64,000 nucleotides of DNA from Limnospira fusiformis SAG 85.79 (GCF_012516315.1 NZ_CP051185.1:3089403-3153402); one strand, 5' to 3'. Shown: positions 49,024 through 58,899, counted from the stretch's first letter. The notes: generated by a model not told the origin, from the letters alone. Numbers and translations: made by a program.

Positions 49024-50302
49024 ATGCCAAATTACCAAAATTACGTTTTTGTGGTTGACACACTGGGGCAACCGTTAAGTCCCACTCATCCGGCCAGAGC
49101 CAGAAAGCTTTTGAAGAAGGGTTTAGCCGCAGTGTTTAGGACTTATCCATTTACAATTATACTCAAGAAAACTGTTGAGAACCCGGGCAATGAACCTAGT
49201 CGGATCAAGTTAGACCCAGGGGCATCAGTGACGGGTATTGCCTTAGTTAATCAAAGTCGGGACACAGTTATCTGGGCGGCTGAATTGACTCATAGAGGAG
49301 ATAGAATCCGAGCCAAGTTAACTGCACGTCGCGTGGTTCGCCGCCACCGTCGTTGCCGAAAAACTCGTTACCGTCAAGCCAGATTCAATAACAGAAAGCG
49401 CCAAGAAGGATGGTTGGCTCCCAGCCTCAAACATCGAGTTGAAACCACCTTGACCTGGGTAAATCGACTGATTTCCTCACGCCCGATAACGGACATATCC
49501 ATGGAGTTGGTACGATTTGACACCCAAAAGCTGCCCAACCCGGAAATATCTGGAGTTGAATACCAGCAAGGGGTTTTATTTGGATACGAGTTGAGAGAAT
49601 ATCTCTTGACGAAATGGCAACACCAGTGTGCCTACTGTGGTGGCCAAAATATCCCTTTAGAAATCGAACACATTCAGCCCAAAAGCCAGGGTGGTTTCGA
49701 CCGAGTTAGCAATCTGGGTATTGCTTGCCATAAATGCAATCAGAAAAAAGGTTCTCAGCCGGTCGAGCAGTTTCTTTTGCCGAAACCGGAAATCTTGAAG
49801 CGGTGTAGCGTGCAGGCCCAAGCCCCCCTGAAAAATGCGGCAGCCGTCAATTCTACCCGATGGGCATTGTTTAACCGCCTGAAGCCAACTGGATTACCCA
49901 TTGAAATTGGCACTGGAGGTTTAACAAAATATAATCGGACGGTTCAAGGACTACCGAAAACTCATTGGCTAGATGCCGCTGATTGTGTGGGAAAAAGCAC
50001 CCACCCCCCGGTTGACAATCAAAACTCACCAGCCATTACTAATTACTTGTTTTGGGCGCGGTGACCGTCCAAAAGCGGCTCCTAACAAGAGGCTTCCGAT
50101 TCGCCATAACCCATTAAAACCAATTAAGGGATGGCTTACCGGGGATATAGCCAAGCAGATGGCACATGGAATCGGTAGAATAACCCCGTCGAGTCGCGGC
50201 AGTTTTGTTTTAACCAAACCTGACAAAACTCAGTTTTCAGTCAAACCAATAGATTTGAAACCTGTTTTGAGAAGAGATGGCTATTTGTATAAATTTTCCT
50301 GA
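49024..50302 (+). CDS. iscB: IscB RNA-guided nuclease, apparent +1 frame break near C-terminus
   Basis: Ancestor-type of Cas9. PLMP domain at residues 1-50, RuvC-I D64 (IKLDPGASVTG), arginine-rich bridge helix 100-120, RuvC-II E161 (ISMELVRFD), HNH with C202/C205, H216 (EIEHIQPKS), N230 and C235/C238, RuvC-III H314 and D317 (THWLDAADCVG). After residue 328 the family C-terminus (LITCFGRGDR, GWLTGDIAKQM, GSFVLTKPD) continues in another frame to the TGA at 50302; the slip lies in C6 at 50004-50009. Without correction the protein ends at 50064 and loses the PI-like domain. TSD and right end not found. Confidence 0.85.
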
Positions 50303-50344
50303 GTTGTCAGGTAATTACCAGGTTATAGATATACTGCAAGGATG

Positions 50345-51040
50345 ACGGAGAAAGCCTAGCGATACCGATTTTACCCGGAACAGGAAAACCTGTTGCGGAG
50401 GACTTTGGGTTGTGTTCGCCTGGTGTATAACAAGCCATTAGCCACGGGGACTGATGGTTGGACTTCGCTCACCAACCAAGGTTGGTACGAGGAACAAGAG
50501 GGCATTGATTACGTCGAGACTTCTTCGATGCTGAGGAGGTGGAACAAGACGGAAGGGCTGGACTTGATCAAGCAGGTCAGTTCGGTTCGGCGATCGCAGA
50601 GACTCAGGCATTGGCAGTCCGCATTTTCCAACTTCTTCGCGGGAAGGACGAAGTACCCGAAGTTTAAAAAGAGGAGGAAGGGCGGAAGGGCTGAGTTGAC
50701 CAAAGCGGCTTTTAATCGGGCGGGTTTATCCAGTGGGCTGGTGTTGGGCATGGCTGACGGTGGAGGCCGCCCCTACAGGGGATGCTTAAACTGCGGATAC
50801 GATCGCCCTTAAAAATGCCGTTAAAAGTCCGGGAGTGGGAATGTCCCGACTGGGAAACTGATCACGACCGAGACAGACGTAAACGCCAGGATCAACATCT
50901 TAGCTGCCTGGCTGGCGGTGTCGGTCTGGGTGGCGACCCGAAGACCAGAACACAGCCGGAGTTGCGGGAGTGGTGCTCAAAACCCCAAAGGGGGAAAGAA
51001 CCAGAAACCCAAATTGTTAGGTTTGGGAATCCCCTTCCGG
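50345..51040 (+). pseudogene. IS200/IS605-type tnpB remnant
   Basis: N-terminal TnpB signature RYRFYPEQENLLRRTLGCVRLVYN followed by YPKFKKRRKGG in shifted frames, then a jump of several hundred bases to a C-terminal tail with WECPDWETDHDRD and INILAAWLAVSV. The central RuvC-I/II portion is deleted and the zinc finger lost. More GC-rich than surrounding DNA. Confidence 0.65.
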
Positions 51041-51082
51041 TTACGGGGAGGATGTCAATGTGATCTGATGAGACCTTAAAAT

Positions 51083-51448
51083 ATGTATCGAACCCTGTTG
51101 TTGGCTAAAATTCATAACTGTACCCTAACTGAGGCTAACCTTAATTATGTCGGCAGTATAAGTATTGACCAAAACTTACTGGACACTGCCGGAATTTTGG
51201 TTAATGAACAGGTACAGGTGGTTAACACCACTAACGGGGCTAGACTGATTACCTATGTCATTCCTGCCCCACCTGGGTCTGGTGAAATTCAATTGAATGG
51301 GGCGGCGGCTCGTTTAGGCATTCCAGGCGATCGCCTGATAATTATGGCCTATGGGCAGTTGACCCCGGAAGAAGTCCCCACTCATCAGCCGAAAGTGGTT
51401 CTTGTGGACGAAAAAAATCAAGTGATCGAAATTCGCGGCCATGAATAG
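51083..51448 (+). CDS. panD: Aspartate 1-decarboxylase precursor
   Basis: Makes beta-alanine for pantothenate/CoA synthesis. Pyruvoyl enzyme that self-cleaves between G24 and S25 in the visible YVGSISID site; K9 and the ...LNGAAARLG... block (usual tyrosine/asparagine pocket) are present. 121 residues, normal length. Its neighbours are transposon debris, so it is an isolated survivor; no ribosome site better than GAGACC is seen. Confidence 0.95.
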   Translation: MYRTLLLAKIHNCTLTEANLNYVGSISIDQNLLDTAGILVNEQVQVVNTTNGARLITYVIPAPPGSGEIQLNGAAARLGIPGDRLIIMAYGQLTPEEVPTHQPKVVLVDEKNQVIEIRGHE

Positions 51449-51712
51449 TTTAACAAAATTATCAGAAAAAATGGGTTGAAAACCTCGTCCTTTTAGGGCG
51501 ACTTGGTGTGAACATAAATTGAAGTCGTTGACTTTGGGAACGCCGGAAACAAGAGACACTCCGTAATCCCTAAAACTCTAGCCATCACTGGTAGAAAAGC
51601 TTTCATCGTCAGTTCAAATGGCCAGAGCGAAGTCAAAATCAAATAGGGTAGGGCATACCCGAATTTACGCTTGGGGAGTAGTCTTTAAGAGTGCTTACTG
51701 TAAAAGGTGTAG

Positions 51713-51910
51713 GTGCGAGACCTTCAGGCATGAAATAGGGTTGAGACACCCGAAATAACCGCCTGGTGGGGACTTCAACCCCTTGGTTGAATACAAGAAG
51801 CGCACTTCTGACCATCCCTATAACTGTTTATATGTCCCGACGATTTGTATCATACGATACCAAATACCGGCAGGGAACCCAAGGTCAACAAACTCTGTAA
51901 CAAATCGTAG
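51713..51910 (+). mobile_element. Group II intron 5' fragment
   Basis: GTGCGAGAC start at 51713, followed by about 200 bases of domain I like that at 31123, then cut at a junction with the opposite-strand intron end. Too short to splice. Confidence 0.7.
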
Positions 51911-52118
51911 TAGGGGTCGAGAGAGATGTCACCATCTCCCCCTCCCATACAGAACCGTACTTGAGACTTTCACCTCATACGGCTCCTAATTTGATTGTTC
52001 CATTGTTAAGGATACAGCGTTGGCATTGTCAATTGCCGTCTTATCATCATGACAGTGGCGGTGTAATAGTTGAAGGTTCTTGTATTCATCCTTTCCGCCT
52101 TGGCTTCGAGGTGCAATG
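51911..52118 (-). mobile_element. Group II intron 3' end and RT C-terminal fragment
   Basis: Leftward: HNH end of an RT (LGGKDEYKNLQLLHRHCHDDKT...MEQSN stop), domain V (GAGCCGTATGAGGTGAAAGTCTC), domain VI and 3' end CGACCCCTA at about 51911. The RT upstream of the HNH is lost at a breakpoint near 52118. Third paralogue of the RT C-terminus in the window, with an uninterrupted GATGAATAC where copies A and B of IS630 sit elsewhere. Confidence 0.7.
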
Positions 52119-52301
52119 TGGCTGAGAGGGTGACAAGAGAGCTAGACTGATTGCTGTACAAGGGATAGAGCATTTAGTCCTTGCCGAAAATTCTGAGCTT
52201 TATGAGGCTTGAGAGCCATCAATGCTAACATCTCTTCTTGCCAGAAAACTAGCGACTGGCTCCAAGCATAACCCGATAATCCGAGCCCAAAAATACTGTG
52301 A

Positions 52302-53444
52302 TATCAAGTTCGCTTAATCGGTTATAATATCAGTGACCAATGCCAAACTTGCGTTATGCCCAGACGAATTAGTATAGCTCCCCACTTAAGTACCGAAGAA
52401 CTTGGCCGGGCTGATCACCAAGCCCAAGAGGGCTTGGAAAGTCGCCAATATCAAATTATTTGGTTGTTGGCTAAGGGGAAGACCACGGAGGAAGTCCAAG
52501 AAATTACGGGCTACAGTCGCATCTGGATTTATGAATTGGTAAAGAGATACAACCAATTGGGATTAAAAGGGCTGGGTGCGCGCCGAAAAGGAAATCCCGG
52601 ACATCCACCGTTAATTGATGATGTGACTCAAGCTCAGTTATGGCAAGCCCTGCAAGGAACAGCGCCGGATGGGGGACTGTGGAACGGTCGCCAGGTGGCA
52701 GACTGGTTGACAGGAGTAACTGGACGAAAAATTAGCCGACAAAGGGGATGGGAGATTCTGCGACAAATGACATTTCGGCTTCGTGTACCGAGACCGGCTC
52801 ACATCGAAAGTGACGAAGACGAGCAGCAAGCCTGGAAAAAAAAACTGGTAACGGAGTTAGAGGGACTTCGCCGGAGATACCCTGATGCACAGGTGCAATT
52901 GTGGAGCGAAGATGAACACCGTCTGGGACTCAAACCGGTGATGCGACGTATTTATGTAGCGGAAGATTGTCAACCACTCGCCCATATTAATTGGAAATTC
53001 GAGTGGTTATGGCTATATGGTTTTGTGAGACCGGAAACGGGAGAGACTTATTGGTGGATTATACCTTACGTCAATACAACTCTATTTAGTCGAGTGTTAC
53101 AGGAGTTTGCTGCCGAATTTAAATTAGGTCCAAATCAACACATTATGTTAGTGGTTGATCAAGCCGGATGGCATATCAGTAAGAATCTGAAAGTACCCGA
53201 AGGACTGCATTTAATGTTTCTACCGTCCCATTCCCCGGAACTACAACCAGCAGAAAGACTGTGGCCTCTGGTAGATGAACCCATTGCCAATCGTTCATTT
53301 GAGAATCTTGATCAGCTAGAGGAACTCTTGTGTGCTCGCTGCCGAAGTTTGTGGAAACAGCGCGAATTAATTCGAGGCTTGACCAGTTTTCATTGGTGGC
53401 ATCAAACCGAGACTTTACTATAATTGATTATCCGGACTTGATAT
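52302..53444 (+). mobile_element. Second IS630-like element, copy 2, intact
   Basis: 1143 bp with TATCAAGT(T/C)CG inverted ends and TGA duplicated at 52299-52301 and 53445-53447. Inserted in an IS4-type transposase remnant. Sequence matches copy 1 at 41901-43042 except for a few bases. Confidence 0.9.
52356..53423 (+). CDS. IS630-like transposase, 355 aa, intact
   Basis: Helix-turn-helix N-terminal half (QIIWLLAKGKTTEEVQEITGYSRIWIYELVKRYNQ and a second winged module), then a DDE_3-type domain with WSEDEHRLGL, MLVVDQAGWHIS and HSPELQPAERLW. It is only distantly like the 291-residue IS630 transposase in this window. Full length; likely source of activity for both copies. The element's 3-bp duplication is unusual for IS630. 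Confidence 0.85.
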   Translation: MPRRISIAPHLSTEELGRADHQAQEGLESRQYQIIWLLAKGKTTEEVQEITGYSRIWIYELVKRYNQLGLKGLGARRKGNPGHPPLIDDVTQAQLWQALQGTAPDGGLWNGRQVADWLTGVTGRKISRQRGWEILRQMTFRLRVPRPAHIESDEDEQQAWKKKLVTELEGLRRRYPDAQVQLWSEDEHRLGLKPVMRRIYVAEDCQPLAHINWKFEWLWLYGFVRPETGETYWWIIPYVNTTLFSRVLQEFAAEFKLGPNQHIMLVVDQAGWHISKNLKVPEGLHLMFLPSHSPELQPAERLWPLVDEPIANRSFENLDQLEELLCARCRSLWKQRELIRGLTSFHWWHQTETLL

Positions 53445-53906
53445 GATGGGGAAAATTATTAGGAGTTTTTTCGCTTCGACCGAGGTAAGCTACTAAGTGA
53501 TTAGCTTCCCACTCATGACCTCCTAGTGTCGCCAGCCAATAAGCAAAAGTAATCAACAAAACCAAGGCTAAAAATCGGGTTGAATCCACCCGAGTAGATT
53601 CCATATTATAGCCCCCACTTTGACAATCTCTAAACATCATTTCGATACCCCACCGTGCTTGATAAAGTTGCTTAACCAGCTTGGGGTTATCAAGCCTAGT
53701 TAGTAAATACCACGGTTATTTTACCTTTTTTCCTCGGTGAATTTTTTGCCAATAAACTCCTAGGTTAAATCCCTGAATAGGTGCAAATTTTTGCAAGGTT
53801 ACATTTTTAAAAAAATGGGATTCGCCCGACTTAAATCCTTGAGTTTTTAAAGACTTACCTGGCTGGCATGAGGTAGCTACAAAAGCACTCTTTTTATAAC
53901 GAAATA

Positions 53907-53973
53907 TAGCATTAGTCAAGGTGGTTAGGACGCAGCTTTGAGAACGGAATCCATGGCATCATGGAGAGAATCA
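53907..53973 (-). mobile_element. IS630 end fragment, copy E
   Basis: 67 bases of the right end of the 957-bp IS630 (TAGCATTAGTCAAGG to GAGAGAATC), TA duplicated on the left only. Cut at 53973 by the adjoining IS4-type remnant. Confidence 0.8.
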
Positions 53974-54876
53974 CTAAGTACAGGACAAAAGTTGTAGAGC
54001 CTGGTGAAACCGCCCTGAAAACAAAGGCAGATTAGAGAAAGTGCGGCGTAGAAAATCGAAGCCAGTGCGGAAAAGACTCTGGGAGCGTCGTCCGTGAGCC
54101 TTCAAAGGAATGGGTGAACCTTGGTGAATCCACAAACCCACCTTCATAGCCCAAGTAAAAGCCAGGCTAAGCAAAGCCAATAAACGGCTCAAGCGCTCAG
54201 GGTCCTTAAAGTGAGTCGATTCGAGACAGAAGCCCCGAGTCTTCAAGGCTCCGAAGAGGTTTTCAATACCCCAACGCCGAGCATAGTCGGGGAGGGCCGT
54301 TTCGGGGCAAGCGTTAGTGATGAGAATCAACAACTCCCCCGAATCAGCCAGACGAGAGCCAATGACGTAAACCTGCCGTCCCCAAACCCAACGGCGACCC
54401 GAAAGCTGGCGAAATTCTCCGGGTCGCAGAGAATCAAACATTCGTTCGCCGCTACGCCGAGTTCCTCCTAACTTAGGACTAATCAGCTCGCTGTGGCGGA
54501 TGCGTAGGCGGAAAGGAACCTCGGGGTCGATGAGAAGATACGAGAGCCAATCTCGCCCCACAAATTCCCGGTCAGCGGTCAGACAAGCCACCTCCACGTC
54601 AGGAAATAGTGCCTCGAAGCGGTCGAATAAGTCCATGCGTTCGCCACTGTTGCTATTGCCCTTTTTGTCAAGCATCGTCCACAGCAGGGGAAAGGCAATC
54701 CCCTCGTGGACGACTGCCAACATCAAGATGTTGAAATGGGTTTGACCGAAAGACCAACAGGTGCGGTCGAGACTAAGAGTCCAAGGTTGGGGAATGTCAA
54801 TGAGGCTAACGACGAAACGGGCAATCTCTGCCCGGTCAAATTTGAATTGCCGAAAAAAACGTTGTAATCGCTTGTA
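53974..54876 (-). pseudogene. IS4-family transposase, N-terminally truncated
   Basis: Leftward frame: from 54875 QRFFRQFKFDRAEIARF..SLDRTCWSFGQTHFNIL precedes the 250-codon frame 53974-54726. Contains the first catalytic aspartate context (SLDRT), the second (CLTADREFVG) and the Y-x2-R-x3-E motif (YARRWGIENLF). The start is lost at the IS630 copy F border and no inverted repeats were found. Different from the IS4 remnant at 52142. Confidence 0.75.
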
Positions 54877-55834
54877 TAGGATTAGTCAAGGTGGTTAGGA
54901 CGCAGCTTTGAGAACGGAATCCATGGCATCATGGAGAGAATCAAACTGCTCACGTGCAGTGGCGAATACGGGCTTTCAGCCACGACCAACATTTCTCTAT
55001 CTTGTTGAGGTCTGGCGAATAAGGCGGAAGATAGAGTAAACGGCATTGAGCTGCCTCCACCAGTTCAGCAATCCGTCCCCCTTTATGAAACGTTGCATTG
55101 TCCAATACTAGAGTCTGACCTGGCTTCAATGTTGGAATTAAGATGAACTCCAACCACAACTCAAACACTGTCCGATTACAACAACCCTCAAAGCTAAAGG
55201 GAGCTAAGAGTTGTTGATGACACCATGCGGCTATCATACTTACCCTGCCCTGCCTCTTCCCTGATTTGAGTGCATGGAAGCGTTTTCCTTCCTCGCAGTA
55301 ACCATAAGGGTAATCCGAGTCCTGACTATTCATGCCGGCTTCATCGAGGTAGACCACTTCTTCCGGCTCCATCTGTTCAATCTGAGCCATAAACTCCTCT
55401 CGCTGTTGCTTCCAACGTTCTTGGTAGCCGTAAGTTTTTTTTCTGGTGAAGCCAATTTTCTTCAAGGCTCTGGATATGGTGCGAGGAGAGATGTCGTCAT
55501 CCCAAAGTTCAGCCATTTGAGCGGAGGTTTTGTGGCCATGCTCTTGGGCAAAAGCCTTGAATTTCTGCCAGTCGGTAATTTTGTGGTTATTGCCAGGTCG
55601 GTGATGAGGTTTAGGGAGGAAGTCTCCGGTCTGTGCTTTTCTTTGCAGCCAGAGATTAATGGTGTTCCTGCTGACATGGAAAACTTGACTGGCTTTTGTT
55701 TTGGGCATACCGTCTAGTTCAATGGCATCAATAACTTTTTGCCTGAGGTCGTAACTATAGGGGGCTGGCATTTTTGGTCTTCTTAGTCATCTCGTCCTCT
55801 CCATTATACGTCCTAAGTGTTCTGTCTTGTGCTA
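54877..55834 (-). mobile_element. IS630-family element, copy F
   Basis: 958 bp, TA at 54875-54876 and 55835-55836. The right end reads TAGGATTAG, slightly altered. It sits at the TA of an RT sequence (TACAATGTGG on the right) but on the left adjoins IS4-type DNA, so the two flanks are not from one target. Confidence 0.85.
54950..55771 (-). CDS. IS630-family transposase, copy F, C-terminally truncated
   Basis: 273 codons, identical in plan to copies A, B and H with DDE residues in LDEAGMN, LDNATFHKG and LNKIEKCW all retained. One extra base in CTCACGTGCAG (CTCAATGCAG elsewhere) ends the frame at RIRHCT, replacing the last ~18 residues. Copy G shares the identical change. Confidence 0.8.
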   Translation of the reverse strand: MPAPYSYDLRQKVIDAIELDGMPKTKASQVFHVSRNTINLWLQRKAQTGDFLPKPHHRPGNNHKITDWQKFKAFAQEHGHKTSAQMAELWDDDISPRTISRALKKIGFTRKKTYGYQERWKQQREEFMAQIEQMEPEEVVYLDEAGMNSQDSDYPYGYCEEGKRFHALKSGKRQGRVSMIAAWCHQQLLAPFSFEGCCNRTVFELWLEFILIPTLKPGQTLVLDNATFHKGGRIAELVEAAQCRLLYLPPYSPDLNKIEKCWSWLKARIRHCT

Positions 55835-55836
55835 TA

Positions 55837-55940
55837 CAATGTGGTCTACTTCAATTATGTCTGATGGGGTAAAGTATTGCCCACACCAGGCGCACCTACC
55901 TTTTTGCTTTTTGAGTAGTTTGGCTACATTATTTGGCGTG
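55837..55940 (-). pseudogene. RT fragment, start of the HNH domain
   Basis: Leftward NNVAKLLKKQKGRCAWCGQYFTPSDIIEVDHIV, identical to 36585-36680 of the rightward RT. Bounded by IS630 copy F on one side and a rightward group II intron start on the other. Its missing continuation (CCTCGAAGCC...) matches the sliver at 40988-41012. Confidence 0.75.
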
Positions 55941-56750
55941 GTGCGAGACGTTTAGGAGTCAAATAAGGCTGTAATGTCTGAAATAACCTCCTAGTGGGAC
56001 TTTCACCCCTTGGTGAAATATAAGGGACTCATACCCTGACCATCCCATAACTGTTTATATGTCCCAACGTCTAGTATAGAAATATACGTGCGAAACGTTT
56101 AGGAGTGAAATAGGGCTGCGATGCCCGAAATAACCTGCTAATGCGACTTTCACCCCTTGGTGGAATATAAGGAATTCATATTCCTGACCATCCCATAACT
56201 GTTTATATGTCCCGACGCTTGGAGAAATCTAAGCAAGGCAGGGGACTCAAGGTCATAAACAAACTGAGAAATCAGGACGTTGAGAGTAACGGCGATAGCC
56301 ACCCCCAGTTTCAGGATTCACAACCCGTCAGATTGAAGCGGGGAACGGAAGGTTCCGAGGTGTAACCCAACACCAGAAACGAGACCACTGCCAACCATCC
56401 ATGATTAGGGAAACCGAATGTCCGGCTTGAACCATCGTCAATATAAAGTAGCGAAATAGGTTGACACGCTGCGTTCAAAAGAACAAGGGGAAAAGTGGGG
56501 GTTTGTATATAATACCCAGAAGCAACGAAAGTTGTGCACAGACCTTTAATGTACCCCGGTGGATAGGACAAATCTAAAGATGGAATGCCCGTATAAACGG
56601 AACGTTTAAACCCCTTTTAGGCTCTCGACAAGTACATCTTGTTGAGTAGTGAAAGTGTAATCGTATGCCTTTAAGGGGAAGGGATGTGACTGAAAGCCAA
56701 AGCCTAATTGTAATGGTTAGGATATGCCCACTAGTCACGGTGTAGATATA
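55941..56750 (+). mobile_element. Two group II intron 5' fragments
   Basis: GTGCGAGAC at 55941 is followed by 147 bases of domain I, then GTGCGAAAC at 56088 begins a second intron which runs through most of the 5' half to GGTGTAGATA, where IS630 copy G begins. No domain V, so both are 3'-truncated. The second lies inside the first, as in the 32-35 kb stack, but at a different position. Confidence 0.7.
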
Positions 56751-57709
56751 TAGAACAAGACAGAAAACTTAGGACGTATAATGGAGAGGACGAGATGACT
56801 AAGAAGACCAAAAATGCCAGCCCCCTATAGTTACGACCTCAGACAAAAAGTTATTGATGCCATTGAACTAGACGGTATGCCCAAAACAGAAGCCAGTCAA
56901 GTTTTCCATGTCAGCCGGAACACCATTAATCTCTGGCTGCAAAGAAAAGCACAGACCGGAGACTTCCTCCCTAAACCTCATCACCGACCTGGCAATAACC
57001 ACAAAATTACCGACTGGCAAAAATTCAAGGCTTTTGCCCAAGAGCATGGCGACAAAACAGCAGCTCAAATGGCTGAACTTTGGGATGACGACATCTCTCC
57101 TCGCACCATATCCAGAGCCTTGAAGAAAATTGGCTTCACCAGAAAAAAAACTTACGGCTACCAAGAACGTGATGAGCAACAGCAAGAGGAGTTTATGGCT
57201 CAGATTGAACATATGGAGCCGGAAGAAGTGGTCTACCTCGATGAAGCCGGCATGAATAGTCAGGACTCGGATTACCCTTATGGTTACTGCGAGGAAGGAA
57301 AACGCTTCCATGCACTCAAATCAGGGAAGAGGCAGGGCAGGGTAAGTATGATAGCCGCATGGTGTCATCAACAACTCTTAGCTCCCTTTAGCTTTGAGGG
57401 TTGTTGTAATCGGACAGTGTTTGAGTTGTGGTTGGAGTTCATCTTAATTCCAACATTGAAGCCAGGTCAGACTCTAGTATTGGACAATGCAACGTTTCAT
57501 AAAGGGGGACGGATTGCTGAACTGGTGGAGGCAGCTCAATGCCGTTTACTCTATCTTCCGCCTTATTCGCCAGACCTCAACAAGATAGAGAAATGTTGGT
57601 CGTGGCTGAAAGCCCGTATTCGCCACTGCACGTGAGCAGTTTGATTCTCTCCATGATGCCATGGATTCCGTTCTCAAAGCTGCGTCCTAACCACCTTGAC
57701 TAATGCTTA
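56751..57709 (+). mobile_element. IS630-family element, copy G
   Basis: Begins TAGAACAAGACAG at a TA; ends near TAATGCT, two to four bases before copy H. Carries the same extra-base variant as copy F. Head-to-tail with copy H. Confidence 0.85.
56814..57635 (+). CDS. IS630-family transposase, copy G, C-terminally truncated
   Basis: 273 codons ending RIRHCT because of the extra base in CTGCACGTGAGCAG. A8 tract, DDE residues complete. YQERDEQQQEEF and IEHMEPEE distinguish it from the others. Confidence 0.82.
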   Translation: MPAPYSYDLRQKVIDAIELDGMPKTEASQVFHVSRNTINLWLQRKAQTGDFLPKPHHRPGNNHKITDWQKFKAFAQEHGDKTAAQMAELWDDDISPRTISRALKKIGFTRKKTYGYQERDEQQQEEFMAQIEHMEPEEVVYLDEAGMNSQDSDYPYGYCEEGKRFHALKSGKRQGRVSMIAAWCHQQLLAPFSFEGCCNRTVFELWLEFILIPTLKPGQTLVLDNATFHKGGRIAELVEAAQCRLLYLPPYSPDLNKIEKCWSWLKARIRHCT

Positions 57710-57711
57710 TA

Positions 57712-58668
57712 TAGCACAAGACAGAACACTTAGGACGTATAATGGAGAGGACGAGATGACTAAGAAGACCAAAAATGCCAGCCCCCTATAGTTACGACCT
57801 CAGACAAAAAGTTATTGATGCCATTGAACTAGACGGTATGCCCAAAACAGAAGCCAGTCAAGTTTTCCATGTCAGCAGGAACACCATTAATCTCTGGCTG
57901 CAAAGAAAAGCACAGACCGGAGACTTCCTCCCTAAACCTCATCACCGACCTGGCAATAACCACAAAATTACCGACTGGCAAAAATTCAAGGCTTTTGCCC
58001 AAGAGCATGGCGACAAAACAGCAGCTCAAATGGCTGAACTTTGGGATGACGACATCTCTCCTCGCACCATATCCAGAGCCTTGAAGAAAATTGGCTTCAC
58101 CAGAAAAAAAACTTACGGCTACCAAGAACGTTGGAAGCAACAGCGAGAGGAGTTTATGGCTCAGATTGAACAGATGGAGCCGGAAGAAGTGGTCTACCTC
58201 GATGAAGCCGGCATGAATAGTCAGGACTCGGATTACCCTTATGGTTACTGCGAGGAAGGAAAACGCTTCCATGCACTCAAATCAGGGAAGAGGCAGGGCA
58301 GGGTAAGCTATATAGCCGCATGGTGTCATCAACAACTCTTAGCTCCCTTTAGCTTTGAGGGTTGTTGTAATCGGACAGTGTTTGAGTTGTGGTTGGAGTT
58401 CATCTTAATTCCAACATTGAAGCCAGGTCAGACTCTAGTATTGGACAATGCAACGTTTCATAAAGGGGGGCGGATTGCTGAACTGGTGGAGGCAGCTCAA
58501 TGCCGTTTACTCTATCTACCACCTTATTCGCCAGACCTCAACAAGATAGAGAAATGTTGGTCGTGGCTGAAAGCCCGTATTCGCCACTGCATTGAGCAGT
58601 TTGATTCTCTCCATGATGCCATGGATTCCGTTCTCAAAGCTGCGTCCTAACCACCTTGACTAATGCTA
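57712..58668 (+). mobile_element. IS630-family element, copy H, intact
   Basis: 957 bp TAGCACAAGACAG to TAATGCTA, TA duplicates at 57710-57711 and 58669-58670. Most canonical copy: full ends and full transposase. Confidence 0.9.
57775..58650 (+). CDS. IS630-family transposase, copy H, 291 aa
   Basis: Intact frame with A8, LDEAGMN, LDNATFHKG and LNKIEKCW. Of the nine copies here this has the most canonical catalytic residues and is the likeliest active source. Confidence 0.9.
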   Translation: MPAPYSYDLRQKVIDAIELDGMPKTEASQVFHVSRNTINLWLQRKAQTGDFLPKPHHRPGNNHKITDWQKFKAFAQEHGDKTAAQMAELWDDDISPRTISRALKKIGFTRKKTYGYQERWKQQREEFMAQIEQMEPEEVVYLDEAGMNSQDSDYPYGYCEEGKRFHALKSGKRQGRVSYIAAWCHQQLLAPFSFEGCCNRTVFELWLEFILIPTLKPGQTLVLDNATFHKGGRIAELVEAAQCRLLYLPPYSPDLNKIEKCWSWLKARIRHCIEQFDSLHDAMDSVLKAAS

Positions 58669-58686
58669 TATATCCTAATGCCCAAA

Positions 58687-58899
58687 TCATAGCCCTTCGG
58701 GAGCCGGTTTGACTGATGGGGTTGTACTAATCTGCCCAGGCTGTGGCGATGGTCGCGTTTGTAACTGACTCGGGGAGTAGCGAGCGATCGCTATTAACGG
58801 AAAAATGAGGGTGAATAATGCAATAACAGCACCCACCAGATCCGAAAATCCGTAGGTAGGACTTCCTGATAAACTGGCAGGTTGACCGTCTGATTCCAT
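58687..58899 (-). CDS. Small single-pass membrane protein, 70 aa
   Basis: MESDGQPASLSGSPTYGFSDLVG, then one membrane helix (AVIALFTLIFPLIAIARYS, residues 24-42) and a proline-rich tail. No known domain recognised. A single unbroken frame directly beside IS630 copy H, transcribed leftward; an overlapping frame (58727-58912) looks like a shadow. Real but unassigned. Confidence 0.55.
   Translation of the reverse strand: MESDGQPASLSGSPTYGFSDLVGAVIALFTLIFPLIAIARYSPSQLQTRPSPQPGQISTTPSVKPAPEGL

Larger units (their letters stand above)
52142..53906 (-). pseudogene. IS4-family transposase remnant, interrupted
   Basis: Reading leftward from 53906: FVATSCQPGKSLKTQGFKSGES, then (after a TAA) PWYLLTRLDNPKLVKQLYQARWGIEMMFRDCQSGGYNMESTR (the Y-(2)-R-(3)-E-like signature), FLALVLLITFAYWLATLGG, and beyond the inserted element SIFGLGLSGYAW...LVQQSV stop at 52142. 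The first half is missing, one stop is internal, and an IS630-like element splits it at 52302-53444. Dead. Confidence 0.75.
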
